From Monodelphis domestica (Eukaryota; Chordata; Mammalia; Didelphimorphia; Didelphidae), in NCBI RefSeq assembly GCF_027887165.1, contig NC_077235.1:48849395-48913394 (forward strand): a stretch of DNA of 64,000 nt, in the 5' to 3' direction. Made by a program: the position numbers and the translations under genes. Below are positions 22,196 to 33,945 of the stretch, one piece after another; the stretch's first letter is position 1; every line of letters starts with the position of its first letter. The notes under the pieces were generated by a model, which ran no database searches, was not told where the DNA came from, and saw only the letters and a program-made list of their open reading frames with translations.

Positions 22196-23144
22196 GGATA
22201 GGTTTTTTTTTTAAATAAATGATAATCATGATTCCTTGGTACATAGGGGGAAAAATGATTTCTCTTGGTACCTGGAGAAAAAAATGAAGATTCTTCATTG
22301 TCCCTTGGGAGGAAGAAGACTCCTTAGTGACTTGGAAGAGGGGAAAAAAGATTCTCCTGGTTCCTGGAAGGAAAAAAGATTATTCTTGTGTAGAGGAAGA
22401 AGATTCTTGAGACCTCCTAGTGCCTGTAGAAAATAAAATTCCTCTAGATGACAGGAAGGAAAAAAAAATTCCTTTTTAGTGCCTGGAATATTGGGGGGGG
22501 GGAGATTTTCCCCTATTGCGTGTCATTTTTTAAAGATTTTTTTTAAAGATTTTTTTCAATGCCTGGAGAACAAAATGATTCCTTTTGGTGTTTGGTGCCT
22601 GGAGCGGGAAAAAAAGAGATCCCTCCTTGTCCCTGGATAAGAACTCCTGGTCTCTGGAAGGAACAAAGGATTCCTCTTGCCTTTTGATGTCTGGTGAATA
22701 AATATTCTTTGGTACCTTAAGGAAAAAAATATTCCTCCCAATTTAATTCTGTAGAATTTTTAAAAATTCCTGATGCCTAGAGAACAAAATGATTCCTTTT
22801 TGTGCTTGGAGTGGGAAAAAAAAAGATCCCTCCTTGTTCCTGGATAAGATTCTCCTGGTCCCTGGAAAGGGGAAAAGAAAGATTCCTCCCAGTGCCTGGA
22901 GAACAAAATGGTTTCTTTTGGTACCTGGATGGTCCTTATGTTCCTGGATATGAAAAAAAGACTCTTCATTCCTGGTCCTTGGAAGGAACAAAGGATTTCT
23001 CTTGGCATCTGGAGAAAATTAGGAAGCATTCCTTTTGATACCTGGAGAATAAAAAAGCATTCCTTTTGATACCTGGTGCCTGGAGTGAAAAAGATTCCTT
23101 GTTCCTGGAAGATTCCTCTCCTGGTCCCTGGAAGGAAAAAAGGA

Positions 23145-23187
23145 TTCCTCTTGGCACCTGGATAAAATTTTTTTGTGCCAAGAGGAA
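23145..23187 (+). repeat. RSX: RNA hairpin, 13-bp perfect stem, 17-nt U-rich loop (copy 1)
   Basis: TTCCTCTTGGCAC (23145-23157) pairs perfectly with GTGCCAAGAGGAA (23175-23187). The loop contains CTGGATAAAATTTTTTT, exposing a U-run in the RNA. Confidence 0.9.
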
Positions 23188-23897
23188 AAAAGATACATCT
23201 TGGTGCCTTGAGGGAAAAAAAATGATTGCTCCCAATTTGTTGCTGGAGAACAAAATGATTCCTTTTGGTACTTGGAGGATCCTTCTGTTCCTGGATATGA
23301 GAAGAAAGACTCCTTTTCATTCCTGGATTAAAAAAAAAAGATTCCTCCTGGTCCATGGAAGGGAAAAAAAGGATTCCTCTTGGCACCTGGAAAAATTAAA
23401 AAGCATTCCTTTTGATACCTGGAGAATAAAAAGTATTCCTTTTGGTGCTTGAAGTGAGGGAAAAAAAGATCACTCCTTGTTCCTGGATAAGATTCTCCTG
23501 GTCCCTGGAAAAGGAAAAAAAGATTCCTCCCAATGCCTGGAGAACAAAATGGTTCCTTTTTGTACCTGGAGGATCATTCTGTTCCTGGATATGAAAAAAA
23601 GACTCTTCATTCCTGGATTAATAAAAAGATTCCTCCTGGTCCTTGGAAGGAACAAAGGATTCTCTTCGCACCTGGAGAAAATGAAAAAGCATTCCTTTTG
23701 GTACCTGGAGAATAAAAAGTATTCCTCTTGGTGCCTAGAGGGGAAAAAGATTCATCTTTATCCCTCCAGGTTCCTGTAGAATTTATTAAAAAAAAAAATC
23801 CTGATACCTGGAGATTCCTTTTGGTGCCTGGAGTGAAAAAAAGATTCCATGTTCCTGGAAGATTCCTCTCCTGGTCCCTGGAAGAAAAAAAAAAGGA

Positions 23898-23940
23898 TTC
23901 CTCTTGGCACCTGGATAAAATTTTTTTGTGCCAAGAGGAA
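23898..23940 (+). repeat. RSX: RNA hairpin, same 13-bp stem (copy 2)
   Basis: Exact second occurrence of both 13-nt arms (23898-23910 and 23928-23940) with the same 17-nt spacing and a U7 loop run. Confidence 0.9.
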
Positions 23941-24357
23941 AAAGATACTTCTTGGTGCCTTGAGGAAAAAAAAAATGATTGCTCCCAATTTGTTGCTGGA
24001 GAACAAAATGATTCCTTTTGGTACTTGGAGGATCCTTCTGTTCCTGGATATGAGAAGAAAGACTCCTTTTCATTCCTGGATTAAAAAAAATAAGATCCCT
24101 CCTGGTCCTTGGAAGGAACAAAGGATTTCTCTTGGCATCTGGAGAAAATTAAAAAGTATTCCTTTTGATACCTGGAGAATAAAAAGTATTCCTTTTGGTG
24201 CCTAGAGGGGGGAAAATATTCATCTTATTCCTCCAGGTTCCTGTAGAATTAAAAACAATTCCTGATGCCTGGAGATTCCTTTTGGTGCCTGGAGTGAAAA
24301 AAAGATTCCTTGTTCCTGGAAGATTCCTCTCCTGGTCCCTGGAAGGAAAAAAAAGGA

Positions 24358-24400
24358 TTCCTCTTGGCACCTGGATAAAATTTTTTTGTGCCAAAAGGAA
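24358..24400 (+). repeat. RSX: RNA hairpin, one mismatch in the stem (copy 3)
   Basis: The left arm (24358-24370) is unchanged and the right arm (24388-24400) reads GTGCCAAAAGGAA, so one pair of the 13 is lost. Spacing and loop are as in the other copies. Confidence 0.88.
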
Positions 24401-25900
24401 AACATACTTCTTGGTGCCTTGAGGAAAAAAAAATGATTGCTCCCAATTTGTTGCTGGAGAACAAAATGATTCCTTTTGGTACTTGGGAGGATCCTTCTGT
24501 TCCTGGATATGAGAAGAAAGACTCCTTTTCATTCCTGGATTAAAAAAAAAAAGATTCCTCTTGGCACCTGGAAAAAATTAAAAAGCATTCCTTTTGATAC
24601 CCAGAGAATAAAAAGTGTTCCTTTTGGTGCCTAGAATGAAAAAAGATTCTTGGTGTCTTGAGGAAAAATGATTCTTCATGGTGCCTGTAGAAAATAAAAA
24701 GTCCTCTTGATGCCTGGAGGAAAAAGGATTCCTTTTGGTTTCTAGAGGAGGGAAGAAGATTCTTTTGGTTTCTGAAATTTGAAAGCATTCCTTTTGGTAC
24801 CTGTAGTAAAAAGAACTTGGTTGCCTGGCTTAAAAAAAATTCACCTTGGTACCTAAAGAAAAAAAAAAGATTCCTCTTAGGGCATCAAAGGGATGTAGGT
24901 GGGACAAATTCTTCTTGGTGCCTGGAGATCCCTCTGTGTCTACAGAAGACTGCATTCCAAGTTCCAGGAGACTCAAGAATTCTCAGCAGTCCAAGGAGAT
25001 GTAAAAATTGTCCTATACCTAGTGAAGTAAGTAGTCATCCAGAGGGAGATATTACCCTATGTCTAAAGACTCCTCTTGATTCTAAGGATTCCTCTTGATA
25101 CCTGAGTGAGAAAAGGGAAACAAAAAGACTCCTTTTGGTGCCTAGAGGAAAAACAAGGATTCTTCTGGTTTCCTGCAGGAAGAAAAGTATTCTTCTTGAT
25201 GTCTAGGGGGGGGGTGGATTTCCTTTGGCACCTGGAAGGAAAAACATTTTTGTAGGGGGAAAAAAGGATTCCTTCTGGTGCCTGGAGAAAAATTTCTCCA
25301 TTTCTCTTGGTGCCTAGAGAAAAATTATTCCTCTTGGTGTCCAAAAAAGAAAGGATTTCTTTTGGAAAGAAAGAAAAATACAGATTTCTCTTGAATCCTG
25401 GAGGAAAAAAGGATTTCTCTTGGTACATGGAGAGACAAGTATTGCCCTATCTCTGGAGATCCTCTGTATGTCTACAGAAACACATTATTTTTAGTTCCTG
25501 GAGTCTCAAGGATTTTCAGTAGTCCATGGATATGTCAGTATTGTGACCTAGTGAAGTCTTATAAATCTTATGTTATCCTGTGTCTAGGAGAAAAAGGATT
25601 CCTCTTGTTGTTGTTTGGAAAATTAAAGAAATGATTCCTCTGGGTGCTTGGAAGGAAAAAAAGGATTTCTCTTGGTCACTGGAGGAAGGAAAAGAAATTC
25701 TTCTTGGCTTCCTCTTGGTGCCTGGTGGAAGGAAAAAAATATATTCTTTTTTGGTGCCTCAAGGGGGAAAATTTTTCTTGGTGCTCCATGTGTGCAGATC
25801 CCTTTGTGTCTACAGAATTACCCTTAGTTTCTGGAGACTCTTTAACTGCCATGGAGATGTAAATATGAAGTAAAAAGTATTCTGTTTTCTCCAAAGGAAG

Positions 25901-27530
25901 AGATTATTCTGTGCCTGGAAACATTAATTCCTCTTGATGTCAAAAGATCCAAATCTTGCCTTCTGCTGAAATGAGCAGAGTCTCTTGGTCCTTGGAGATG
26001 GAATCATTCAACTATTCCTCTTGATGCCACATGATGCCTATATTTCCTCTTGATGCAACAAAACCTCCCTTGATGCCAAGAGATGCCTTTGATGCTTTGA
26101 GATAATTTCAATAATAATCAGTCAAGTATTTCTCTTGGTGAAGAAGATATGCCAATGATTTTCTGGAGAATCAAATATTCTACTTTAGTAGAGGCAAAAA
26201 GCTTTCTTGCTTTCTGAAATTTCCCTTGTACGCATTCTACTTGGTGTTCCAGAAATGGAAACATTCTAGGAAATTTCGGCATTTCTCTTGATGCAAGCAT
26301 TTTTTGAAGAATCAATATGGGAGGCACAGATGTCTGGAGAGACAAGCATTCTGCTTGATGTACAGAAATACAAGTATTCTAGGAAATTCCAGTATTTCTT
26401 TCAATGGAAGTATTTTAAGTATTTACTCTGAATAATCAGATTCTGCTGTGACCTTGTCACAGGTCTGGAGAGGCAAAAAAATCTATCTTTTGGAGAGGCA
26501 AGCATTCCACTTAGTGTCCAGAAATGCAAATATTCTAGGCATTTATTCTCGATGCAAGTACTTCAATGATTTTGTAGAGAAATCAGATGGAAGATCTGAT
26601 CATGCAGTCACAGGTCTGACCTCAAAGGGTGAGCATTTCACTTCATGTACAATAAAAAAAACAAACACACTATGAAATTACATTATTTCCCTTGATGCAA
26701 GGAAATTTCTGGAGAACAAACATTCCATTCAGTTTGAGAGGTAAAAACTCCCCTTGCCTTTTGGAGAGGTAATCATTCTACTTGGAGTCCAGAAATACAA
26801 AGGACATTCCAATGTTTCTCTTGATGCAAATAATCCAATGATTTTCTGGATAATGAAATTTTCCACAGAGGCAAAAAGTTTCCTGACTTTTAGAGAAGCA
26901 AACATTCCACTTGGTGTCTGGAAATACAACTATTTTATCAAACCCCAGTATTCCTCTAGGTGCAAGTATCCCAAGCATTTTCTGGAGAATGAAATATTCT
27001 ACTTGCTTTATGGTAGTCACAGGTATTTTGGAGAGGCAAAAAGTCTTTTAGGGGGGAAGACAAGGAATCCACTTGGTATCCAGAAATGTAAATACTCTAG
27101 TAGGAGGTCCTAGTATTTCTCTTGATGCAAGTAATCCAATGATTTTCTGGAGGACAAAATGGAGGACTTCTTTTATAGGAATTTAGGCATCTGGAAAAGC
27201 AAAGTCTCCTGACTTTTAGAGAAGCTGGAAATAAAATCATCTAGGAAATCCCAGTATTTCCCAAGTACAAGTATTCATTTAATGGAGAATCAAAATAGTC
27301 TACTTATTTTATGGGAGGCACAGGCATTCCAGAGAAGTATTCAACCTGTTCTCTAGGAAATTTCAATATTCCAATCACTTTCTGGAGTTCTATCTTTTGG
27401 AGAATGAAGTATTCTACTTATTTTAAGGGCTTCACTATTGTCTGAAGCAAAACTCAATAACTTCTCCATAACTTCTTGAAAGGCATCACGTCAAGGAATG
27501 GAAAGCTAATTCACATCCAGACAATTTCAC
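25901..27530 (+). repeat. RSX: RSX domain with ~150-200-bp composite units (GATGCAAGTA / CATTCTACTTGG)
   Basis: Repeated order of phrases: CATTCCACTTGGTGTCCAGA, AATATTCTAGGAAATTCCAG, TATTTCTCTTGATGCAAGTA, CCAATGATTTTCTGGAGAA, then a TTTTGGAGAGGCAAA word. Good examples start near 26115, 26330, 26500, 26770, 26890 and 27060. It differs from the domain on either side and is strongly diverged. Confidence 0.75.
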
Positions 27531-28300
27531 ATCCAGAGAAGAAAATATTTTGCCTGATTTTTCCTCTGCTTTGTTCATGGGTCACAATTTTCCTCCCCTA
27601 CTCACTTTCTGGAATTTTTTTTTTCTGGAATTAGTTTCTGGATTTTCCCTCTCTTCACTCAGCTTGGTTTCTGAAGAATTAAGTATTGAATTTTTCCTGC
27701 CTATTTTACGAAGTCTACTATTTTCTATTTGGTTTCTGGAAGATATGGTTTTTTGTTTTGGCCTTCCAGAACCTAAAATTTTGTCCTTCGTTTCTGGGAA
27801 AAAAATATTTTTTTTCTAGAATTTTTTCCAAGTGTGGTTTTGGGAATCTACAATTTCCCCCCTTTGCTTGGTTTCTGGAATATTAATTTTTTCCTTGCCG
27901 GGTTTTTGATAGCTACAAAGTACCTTGTACTATGCTTCTCACATGGATTCTACATAATTTTATTCTTTGAATTTGGAAATATAATTGTACCTCCATCTCC
28001 ATATTTAATTTCATGTTTTTCTCATATTCAGTCCCTAGAATATTTTTCCTACTCAATTTCTGGAATCTACATTTTCCCCACCTGTGCTTCGTTTTTGCAG
28101 TATTTTTCCTTTGCTTGGTTTCTTGAATATTTTTACCATTTGCTTTCTTGAATTTTTAACTTCTACACTTGGATTATGGAATTTGGACCTCCCCTCCCCC
28201 CATTTGTTTTTTATATGCTACATGGTGGCATTAAGTATAGATTCTCCATTTTGTTTTGGTGAGTATTAATTGGTAAGTATTCTTTTTGTGGCTATGGTAA
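27531..28300 (+). repeat. RSX: RSX U-rich domain, GGTTTCTGGAAT units
   Basis: Short irregular units of about 35-50 bp carry TTGCTTGGTTTCTGGAATAT and runs of T with CCTCCC words. It forms the transition to the long TGGAATACAA domain. Confidence 0.7.
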
Positions 28301-31300
28301 GTGCCACTTTTTCTCTAGGTATTGCTCACAACGTTTTTATGTGCCTTCTGGGACATGCAAGTTTTGTGGAATACAGATCATTTCGCTGCTGAGATACCCA
28401 ACCCATCCTCCTTGGTTTTGTGGAATACAGTTTCTTTTTTTCCCCAAAAAAAATTTGGCAACTAGATACCCTCTTCATTTGTAAACTCAGCTCAGAGATT
28501 CAAAACATTCCCTTGTTTTCTGTGGAATACAAGCTTTCCTAAAAACGTGGTAACTGGAACTTCTATTCCTTCCCCCATGGTTTCTGGAATATATATGGGT
28601 TTTTTTAAATTGCCTGAGAGAACCTATCCCCTTATTCAATGGAATGCAAATTTTTGAAAGTTCAACAACTGGAAGATATAATTGCCTTTATCTGTATAAT
28701 GCAATTAAAAACAAAACAATTGAACAAGAGATTCAAATCAGTTCCCCTTTTTCTATGGAATACAAATTTTTTCTGTTTCACATCAGGGGAATCCAGTCAT
28801 ACCTCTTGATCTGGGTAAAACAAATGTTTTACATTTGGCATCTGGGAGTCAATCATCTCTTTGATCCGTGGAATACAATTTTTAAAACTTGCCAGTAAAT
28901 TTAATCATACCCCTTTGTGCAATAAAAGTTTTTGGTTTTTGATTCAGCACCTGAGAGATCAAAGCATCTTCTTGCATTTGCGGGATACAAGTGGCTTTTT
29001 TATTCATAAAAATTGGCAGCTGAGAGATCCAGTGATTCTCCTGATTTGCAGAATATAAAAAATTTAAAAATTGGCAGCCCCTCTGAGATCAACTAATTGC
29101 CTTGTGTTTTTTTTTTTGTTTTGTTTTTTCCTATTTGGCACCTGCAAGAGCTCCCTTAGTTTGTTTTGTTTTTTTGTCACTTGGCAGCTAGGAAATCCAG
29201 TCATCCTCATTCGTCTGTAAATACAAAATTTTAACATTTGGCAGCTGGGAGATCTCCTTTTGTGGAATTAAGGGGTTGGGTTTTTTGTTATTGTTGATGA
29301 TGGTGGGTTTTTTTTTGTTATTTTTTGGTAAATGGCAGATAGGAGATCCAATCATCCTCTGATTTGTTGAATATAGAATTAAAAATTTTGACACCTGGAA
29401 GATATCATCGTTCCCTTTTTGTGAAATACAAGTGTTGGGTTAAAAATGAAATTGGTGGCCAGGAGATCTAGCCATACTCCCCAATTTTGTGGAATAAAAT
29501 TTTTTTAAATCTGTCAAGTTGGAGATCTCATCGTTCCCCTTTTTGTGGAATACAAGTGTTGAGTTTTTTTTTTTTTATTGGCACCTAGGAGATATAACCA
29601 TTCTTCATTTAAGGAAGAAAAAGTAAAATTTGGCAGCTGGGAGATCTCATCCCCCTTCATATGTGGAATACAAGTTTTTGGGTTTTTTTCCCACTTGGGC
29701 AGCTGGGAAACGATTCCCCTTCATGTGTGGAATACAAATGTTTATTTTCTTAATTGGCACTTGGGCGATCCAATCATCTTACTTGATTTGTGGAATACAA
29801 AATTTTAAAATTTGTCAACTGGAAGACCTAATCATCTCCCTTTATTTTGTGGAATACAAGTTTTGGTTGTTTTATATTTGGCAGCTGGGAGATTTGTTTC
29901 TTCCCCATTTATTTTTGAAATATAATTTAAAATATTTTGCATCTGGTTGATATAATCATCTTGGTTTGTGGAATAAAGTGTTATTTTTTAAATTCATTTT
30001 TCATCTGAGACATCTAGTCATCTGGTGTTTTGTGGAATACAAGGTTTTTTTCATTGGCATCTGCAAGATCTAAGAATCTAATTGTTTTGAGGAATACAAG
30101 GTGGTTTTAATTTTAATTCTGCATCTGGGAGATCTAAACACCTTCCTTATTAATGTGCAATATAAGGTTTTTAGAATTTGCTCCTGTTTTCTGGATGTTG
30201 CTGGTTTGTGTTGTCTTTTGGTTGGTTTTGTTGGTTTGGCAGCTAGTGTTTTTCTACTTGGTTGTTAGGCTTTTAGAATAAGTTTTTACATTGGCAGCTG
30301 GGAGAATATTCTTGGTTTATGAAATACAAAGTTTTAAAAGCTCAGTGGCTGATCCTCCCATCTTTGTTTGTTATCCTAACGTTTACAATTTAGCTGCTTG
30401 GGAGATCCAATGGTCTTTATGCTGTTTAGGCTGTTTTTTTTTTTTGGGCAAAGCATTGGCCAAATGACCCTCTTGGATTATTATAATGCAATATTATTGT
30501 TGGGAGAGCCAGTTGATTTCCCTTGGTTTATGTAAATAATATATAAGTAATTGTTGCTTTATTGGATCTTTTTATCTCTTTATTAGGAGATCTATTTGAT
30601 CACCTTGGATTGTAGCATACCAATTATTTTAATTGGCAGCTGTGAGACCTAATTAACCTCCTTCATTTATGCAATGAGGTTGCTTTAATTGGCAGCAGGT
30701 CTAATCAGTATTCTTGGATTATGTAATAAAAGTTTTAATTGGCAGTTGAGGTCCAATTGAACACTATTCACCTATGCAGTACAAATGGTTGTTTTAGTTG
30801 GCACCTGGGAGATCCAGTTGATTCTCTTGCTTTAGGCAGTACACACAAGTTGTTTAAATTGGCAGCTTGGAGTCGATTCCCTTGGCCTAGGCTTATATAC
30901 ATAGCCTTTTACTGGTAGCCGGAATATCTAATCAATCCCCTTGGTTTATGCAATACTTGTGATACAAGTTATTTTAATTGGTTGTCCTGAGGTTTTCTCC
31001 TGTGGTTTGTGCAATGCAACTTGTTGCTCCTTTAATTGGCCATTGGGACATCTAATCAAAGGATTCTGTTATACAAGTTTCATTTGCAACTGGATGATCC
31101 TTACTTCGTGCAATAAAAAGTGTTTTCTTTTTCTTTTGGCAGTCAGTAGGTTCATTCATTCGTTCCCCTTGGTTTGTGTGATAGAAATATTCTTTAGAAT
31201 ATTTGGTTGGGAAATCCAATTTTCCCCTTTGGTATATGGAATATGAGTTTGTTTAAATTTGTTTGGAAGATCCATCTTAGTGGTGTTTGAGATAATCGCC

Positions 31301-32391
31301 CATTGTGGAATGTTAATGGTTTGTGGAATATGTTATTTTCTTTGACAGCTGGGAGATAATCATCAACTCACTTAATGGAATACAAATTCTTATCCTTGTG
31401 GAATACAAATTTTTCTTTGGCACCCAGGAGATCCAATCATCTTCCTTGCTTTATGGAATACAAGTTCTCCTTGTGGAATTAATTTTTTTTGGTAGCTGGA
31501 AGATATTGACTCCCCTTGGTTTACTTGGTGGCTGGTTTTTTGTTTTTTTCATTGCTTTTGTTTTCTATTTTTTGTTTTTTCCTGGAGTGCCTGGAAGATC
31601 TCATCCTTGGTTTGGAATACAAAATATTGCTCCTTTTCATTTGTGGAATACAAGGTCTTTGGAGGGTTTGCTTCATCCTAGAAGATATCATCATCATCCT
31701 TGGTTTGTGGAATACAAAATTATTATTCCTTTGGAATAAAAGGTCTTTGGGGGGTTTGTTTGCTGCTTGGAAGATCTCATCCTTGGTTTGGAATACAAAA
31801 TTTACCATTTTTTTGTGGAATACAAATTTTTTTGGGGGCTTGGAAGATATCATCCATCTTTGGTTTGGAATACAAATTCTGGAATACAAGTTTTTTTTGG
31901 TTTTTATTTTTGGTTTCTTTGGTGTGTGTTTGGAAGATTTCATCATCCATTCTCCTTGGTTTGTGGAATACAAAATTTTCATTTGTGGAATACAAAGTAT
32001 GGTTTTTTTCTTTTTGGTTTTTTTTTCCTTCCCTAGTGCATGGAAGATGGAAGATCATCCTCAGTGGTTTGGAATACAAAATTTGTCTTTGCTCATTTAT
32101 GGAATATAAGGGCCTTTTTTTTTTTGGCTTTGAATATCTGCTACTTGTTTTGGAATACAAAATTTGTTCATTTGTGGAATACAAATTTTTGGGCTTTTAT
32201 TTTTTGGTGCTTAGAAGATCTCATCCCCTTTCATTTGGAATACAAAATTTGTCATTCTCCATTTGTGGAATACAAGTTGTGGGCTTTTTTTGTTTGTTTT
32301 TTGTTTTTTTTTTTGTTTTGTGTTTGGTTTTTCCTGGAAGATCTAAACATCTTTGGTCTGTGGAATACAATTTTTTTTTATGATTGGTATT
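28301..32391 (+). repeat. RSX: RSX U-rich domain with TTGTGGAATACAAATTTT units (~55-60 bp)
   Basis: About 4 kb of units, each holding TTGTGGAATACAA, a U-run, then GGCAGCTGGGAGATC and TAATCATCCTCC. In the right third the GGCAGCTGGGAG part becomes TTGGAAGATCTCATCC. I estimate about 65-75 units. The RNA is rich in U-tracts suited to PTBP1, CELF, TIA1 or ELAVL-type proteins, which is also true of XIST repeats A and E. It is probably the 3'-most named RSX repeat. Confidence 0.85.
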
Positions 32392-32449
32392 GTAAGTGGT
32401 ATTGTAATACCACTTACAAATGTTGTAAGTGGTATTGGTGTTGGTAAGT
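32392..32449 (+). promoter_or_regulatory. RSX: Three nested 5' splice sites with a 12-bp hairpin
   Basis: GTAAGT occurs at 32392, 32425 and 32444. GTAAGTGGTATT (32392-32403) is followed by GT and then its exact reverse complement AATACCACTTAC (32406-32417), so the first donor can be locked in a 12-bp stem. The complement could equally pair with the later donors GTAAGTGGTATT (32425-32436) or GTAAGTGG (32444-32451). One of these probably ends the giant exon. Confidence 0.6.
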
Positions 32450-32977
32450 GGAAACATTCCACTTAGGTAGGTACCAATTTTTCTCATTTCCCAAATATAT
32501 TTGAAATATATAAATATTCTAAAAGCAATACTACAATTCTCTGCTTAGGGGCAACTCTGGGAAATTCTGCATAAGGGGCATGACTCCCCATCCTCTTAAA
32601 TTAAGCTGAACATAACATTACTGGATTTGGAATTGAGGCCCTATATAGCCTGTCACATGAAAGGAATGCTATGTCTACATGACAGCTAGCATCCACTTAA
32701 GAGGAACTGTATTGCAAAGTAAGAGGGGAGAAATTATATTTCTAGTACATGACTTATTATTAGGTGGAATTAAGATGTCCTTGGTTTGGTCCTTTTCTCT
32801 CTGGGCCTCTATTTACTACTTTTTAACATGAGGAGTTGAGATTCAGGTGATCTTTGAGGTCCCTTATCTCTGATACTTCAAAATTTTATGAAAATTAATA
32901 AGCATTCAGCATGTTCAAATAGCCTTTCCCAGCTTTCACGATGACTATGAAGTCACATGTAGAATTTTGTTTTCCAG

Positions 32978-33070
32978 GTGTTGTGCAAGCCCTGCATTCA
33001 AGGAGCCCTCCTGGTCATCCGTTGGATCTTCTCATTGTGGATTTCTGGACCAGAATCATATACTTGGAAG
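32978..33070 (+). other. RSX: Candidate RSX exon (93 nt)
   Basis: The acceptor AATTTTGTTTTCCAG ends at 32977, and the donor TGGAAG|GTATAG starts at 33071. The exon is not repetitive and no coding role is evident. Confidence 0.5.
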
Positions 33071-33814
33071 GTATAGGGCTTTTGTATCTTTAAGGGAGTG
33101 CCTTGTGTAGATGGGATCTGGGATCCTTTGAAGAATGTTTGCAGTCAGTCTGTATCCAAGACTTCCTGGGTGTTTGAGAGGAGTGCAGCGTGCAAATTCT
33201 TTTTATTCTGTGTGTTCCTTACTTATTCTCTGATAAGATGCAAGTGTTCAGTCTTTGCCCAAATGACTTCCTAGAAGTATATTCCCAGGAGTGGTATTAC
33301 TATTTGAAAGGTAGTCAAGTTAATGGGATGTATCTGTAGTTCGTGTGATTGCCCTCAAAAGATTTCGCCCATTCTCATGGCTACCGTTCTAGTGAGAGTA
33401 CCCCATTAGAGAACCTGATGGTCTCTTTTCACCTATTTACTTCCAGCCTCTGCTTCCATGAGTTAGCCCTTGAAATCCTTTAGAAATGGCACCAGTGGAT
33501 GATGGATACTGCCTAGATGTGCTGTGACATATTCCACCCCCCTTTTTTTAACGGGAAATAGGTGATATTTGAATTGTAAACTGACAGCCTGGTGCCTAGC
33601 AGTATAGTATAATAGAAGGTGGCCTAGCTCAGAGTATAAGACTGGGTTCTGATGGAGTCTGAAACACTTAAAGGACTACCATTTGTGCACTCCTTGCTTC
33701 TGATTGGAGTGTGATGGTGCAAAGAATCTAAAATCAGGGATTGATGATACAGTTGGCTACATCACAACCTCTTATAATGTTAGATCAACACAGGATCCTT
33801 GCTCTGTAGCAGAG

Positions 33815-33915
33815 TCCTGAAATTTAGAATTAGAAGGGATCTTGGAGATCCCTGAAGCCATTCACTTCATTTTATAGACCAGGCAACTGAGGTCTCGAGA
33901 GGGGAAGGGCTTACA
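33815..33915 (-). mobile_element. MIR fragment
   Basis: Reverse-oriented MIR-like words: AATTAGAAGGGATCTTGGAG, CATTTTATAGACCAGGCAAC and TGAGGTCTCGAGAGGGGAAG. It lies in the putative last RSX intron. Confidence 0.6.
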
Positions 33916-33945
33916 AGTGTCTTCTTGTTTTTTTTCCCCATTCAG

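Larger units (their letters stand above)
22215..25900 (+). repeat. RSX: RSX A/U-rich domain with GATTCCTCTTGGTGCCTGGA units
   Basis: Units of about 28-35 bp combine GATTCCTCTTGGTGCCTGGA with an A-run (GGAAAAAAAA). The sequence GGTGCCTGGAG recurs at dozens of places. A longer composite repeats near 23050-23440, 23800-24180 and 24260-24560 and carries a hairpin each time. The RNA alternates poly-A/purine tracts with pyrimidine words. It probably corresponds to one of the RSX repeats 2-4, though which one I cannot fix. Confidence 0.85.
6162..32443 (+). other. RSX: Putative giant exon of RSX (~26 kb)
   Basis: It is bounded on the left by the strong acceptor at 6161 and on the right by one of three nested donors (GTAAGT starting at 32392, 32425 or 32444). 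It contains all the RSX tandem domains and one inserted SINE. There are many cryptic AATAAA words in it, so read-through of these is required by the model. Boundaries are inferred, not observed. Confidence 0.5.

Noticed and set aside
7015-32391. Repeat arrays as a possible CRISPR locus
   Set aside because: There are no unique spacers between constant repeats, the units are contiguous and the genome is mammalian.
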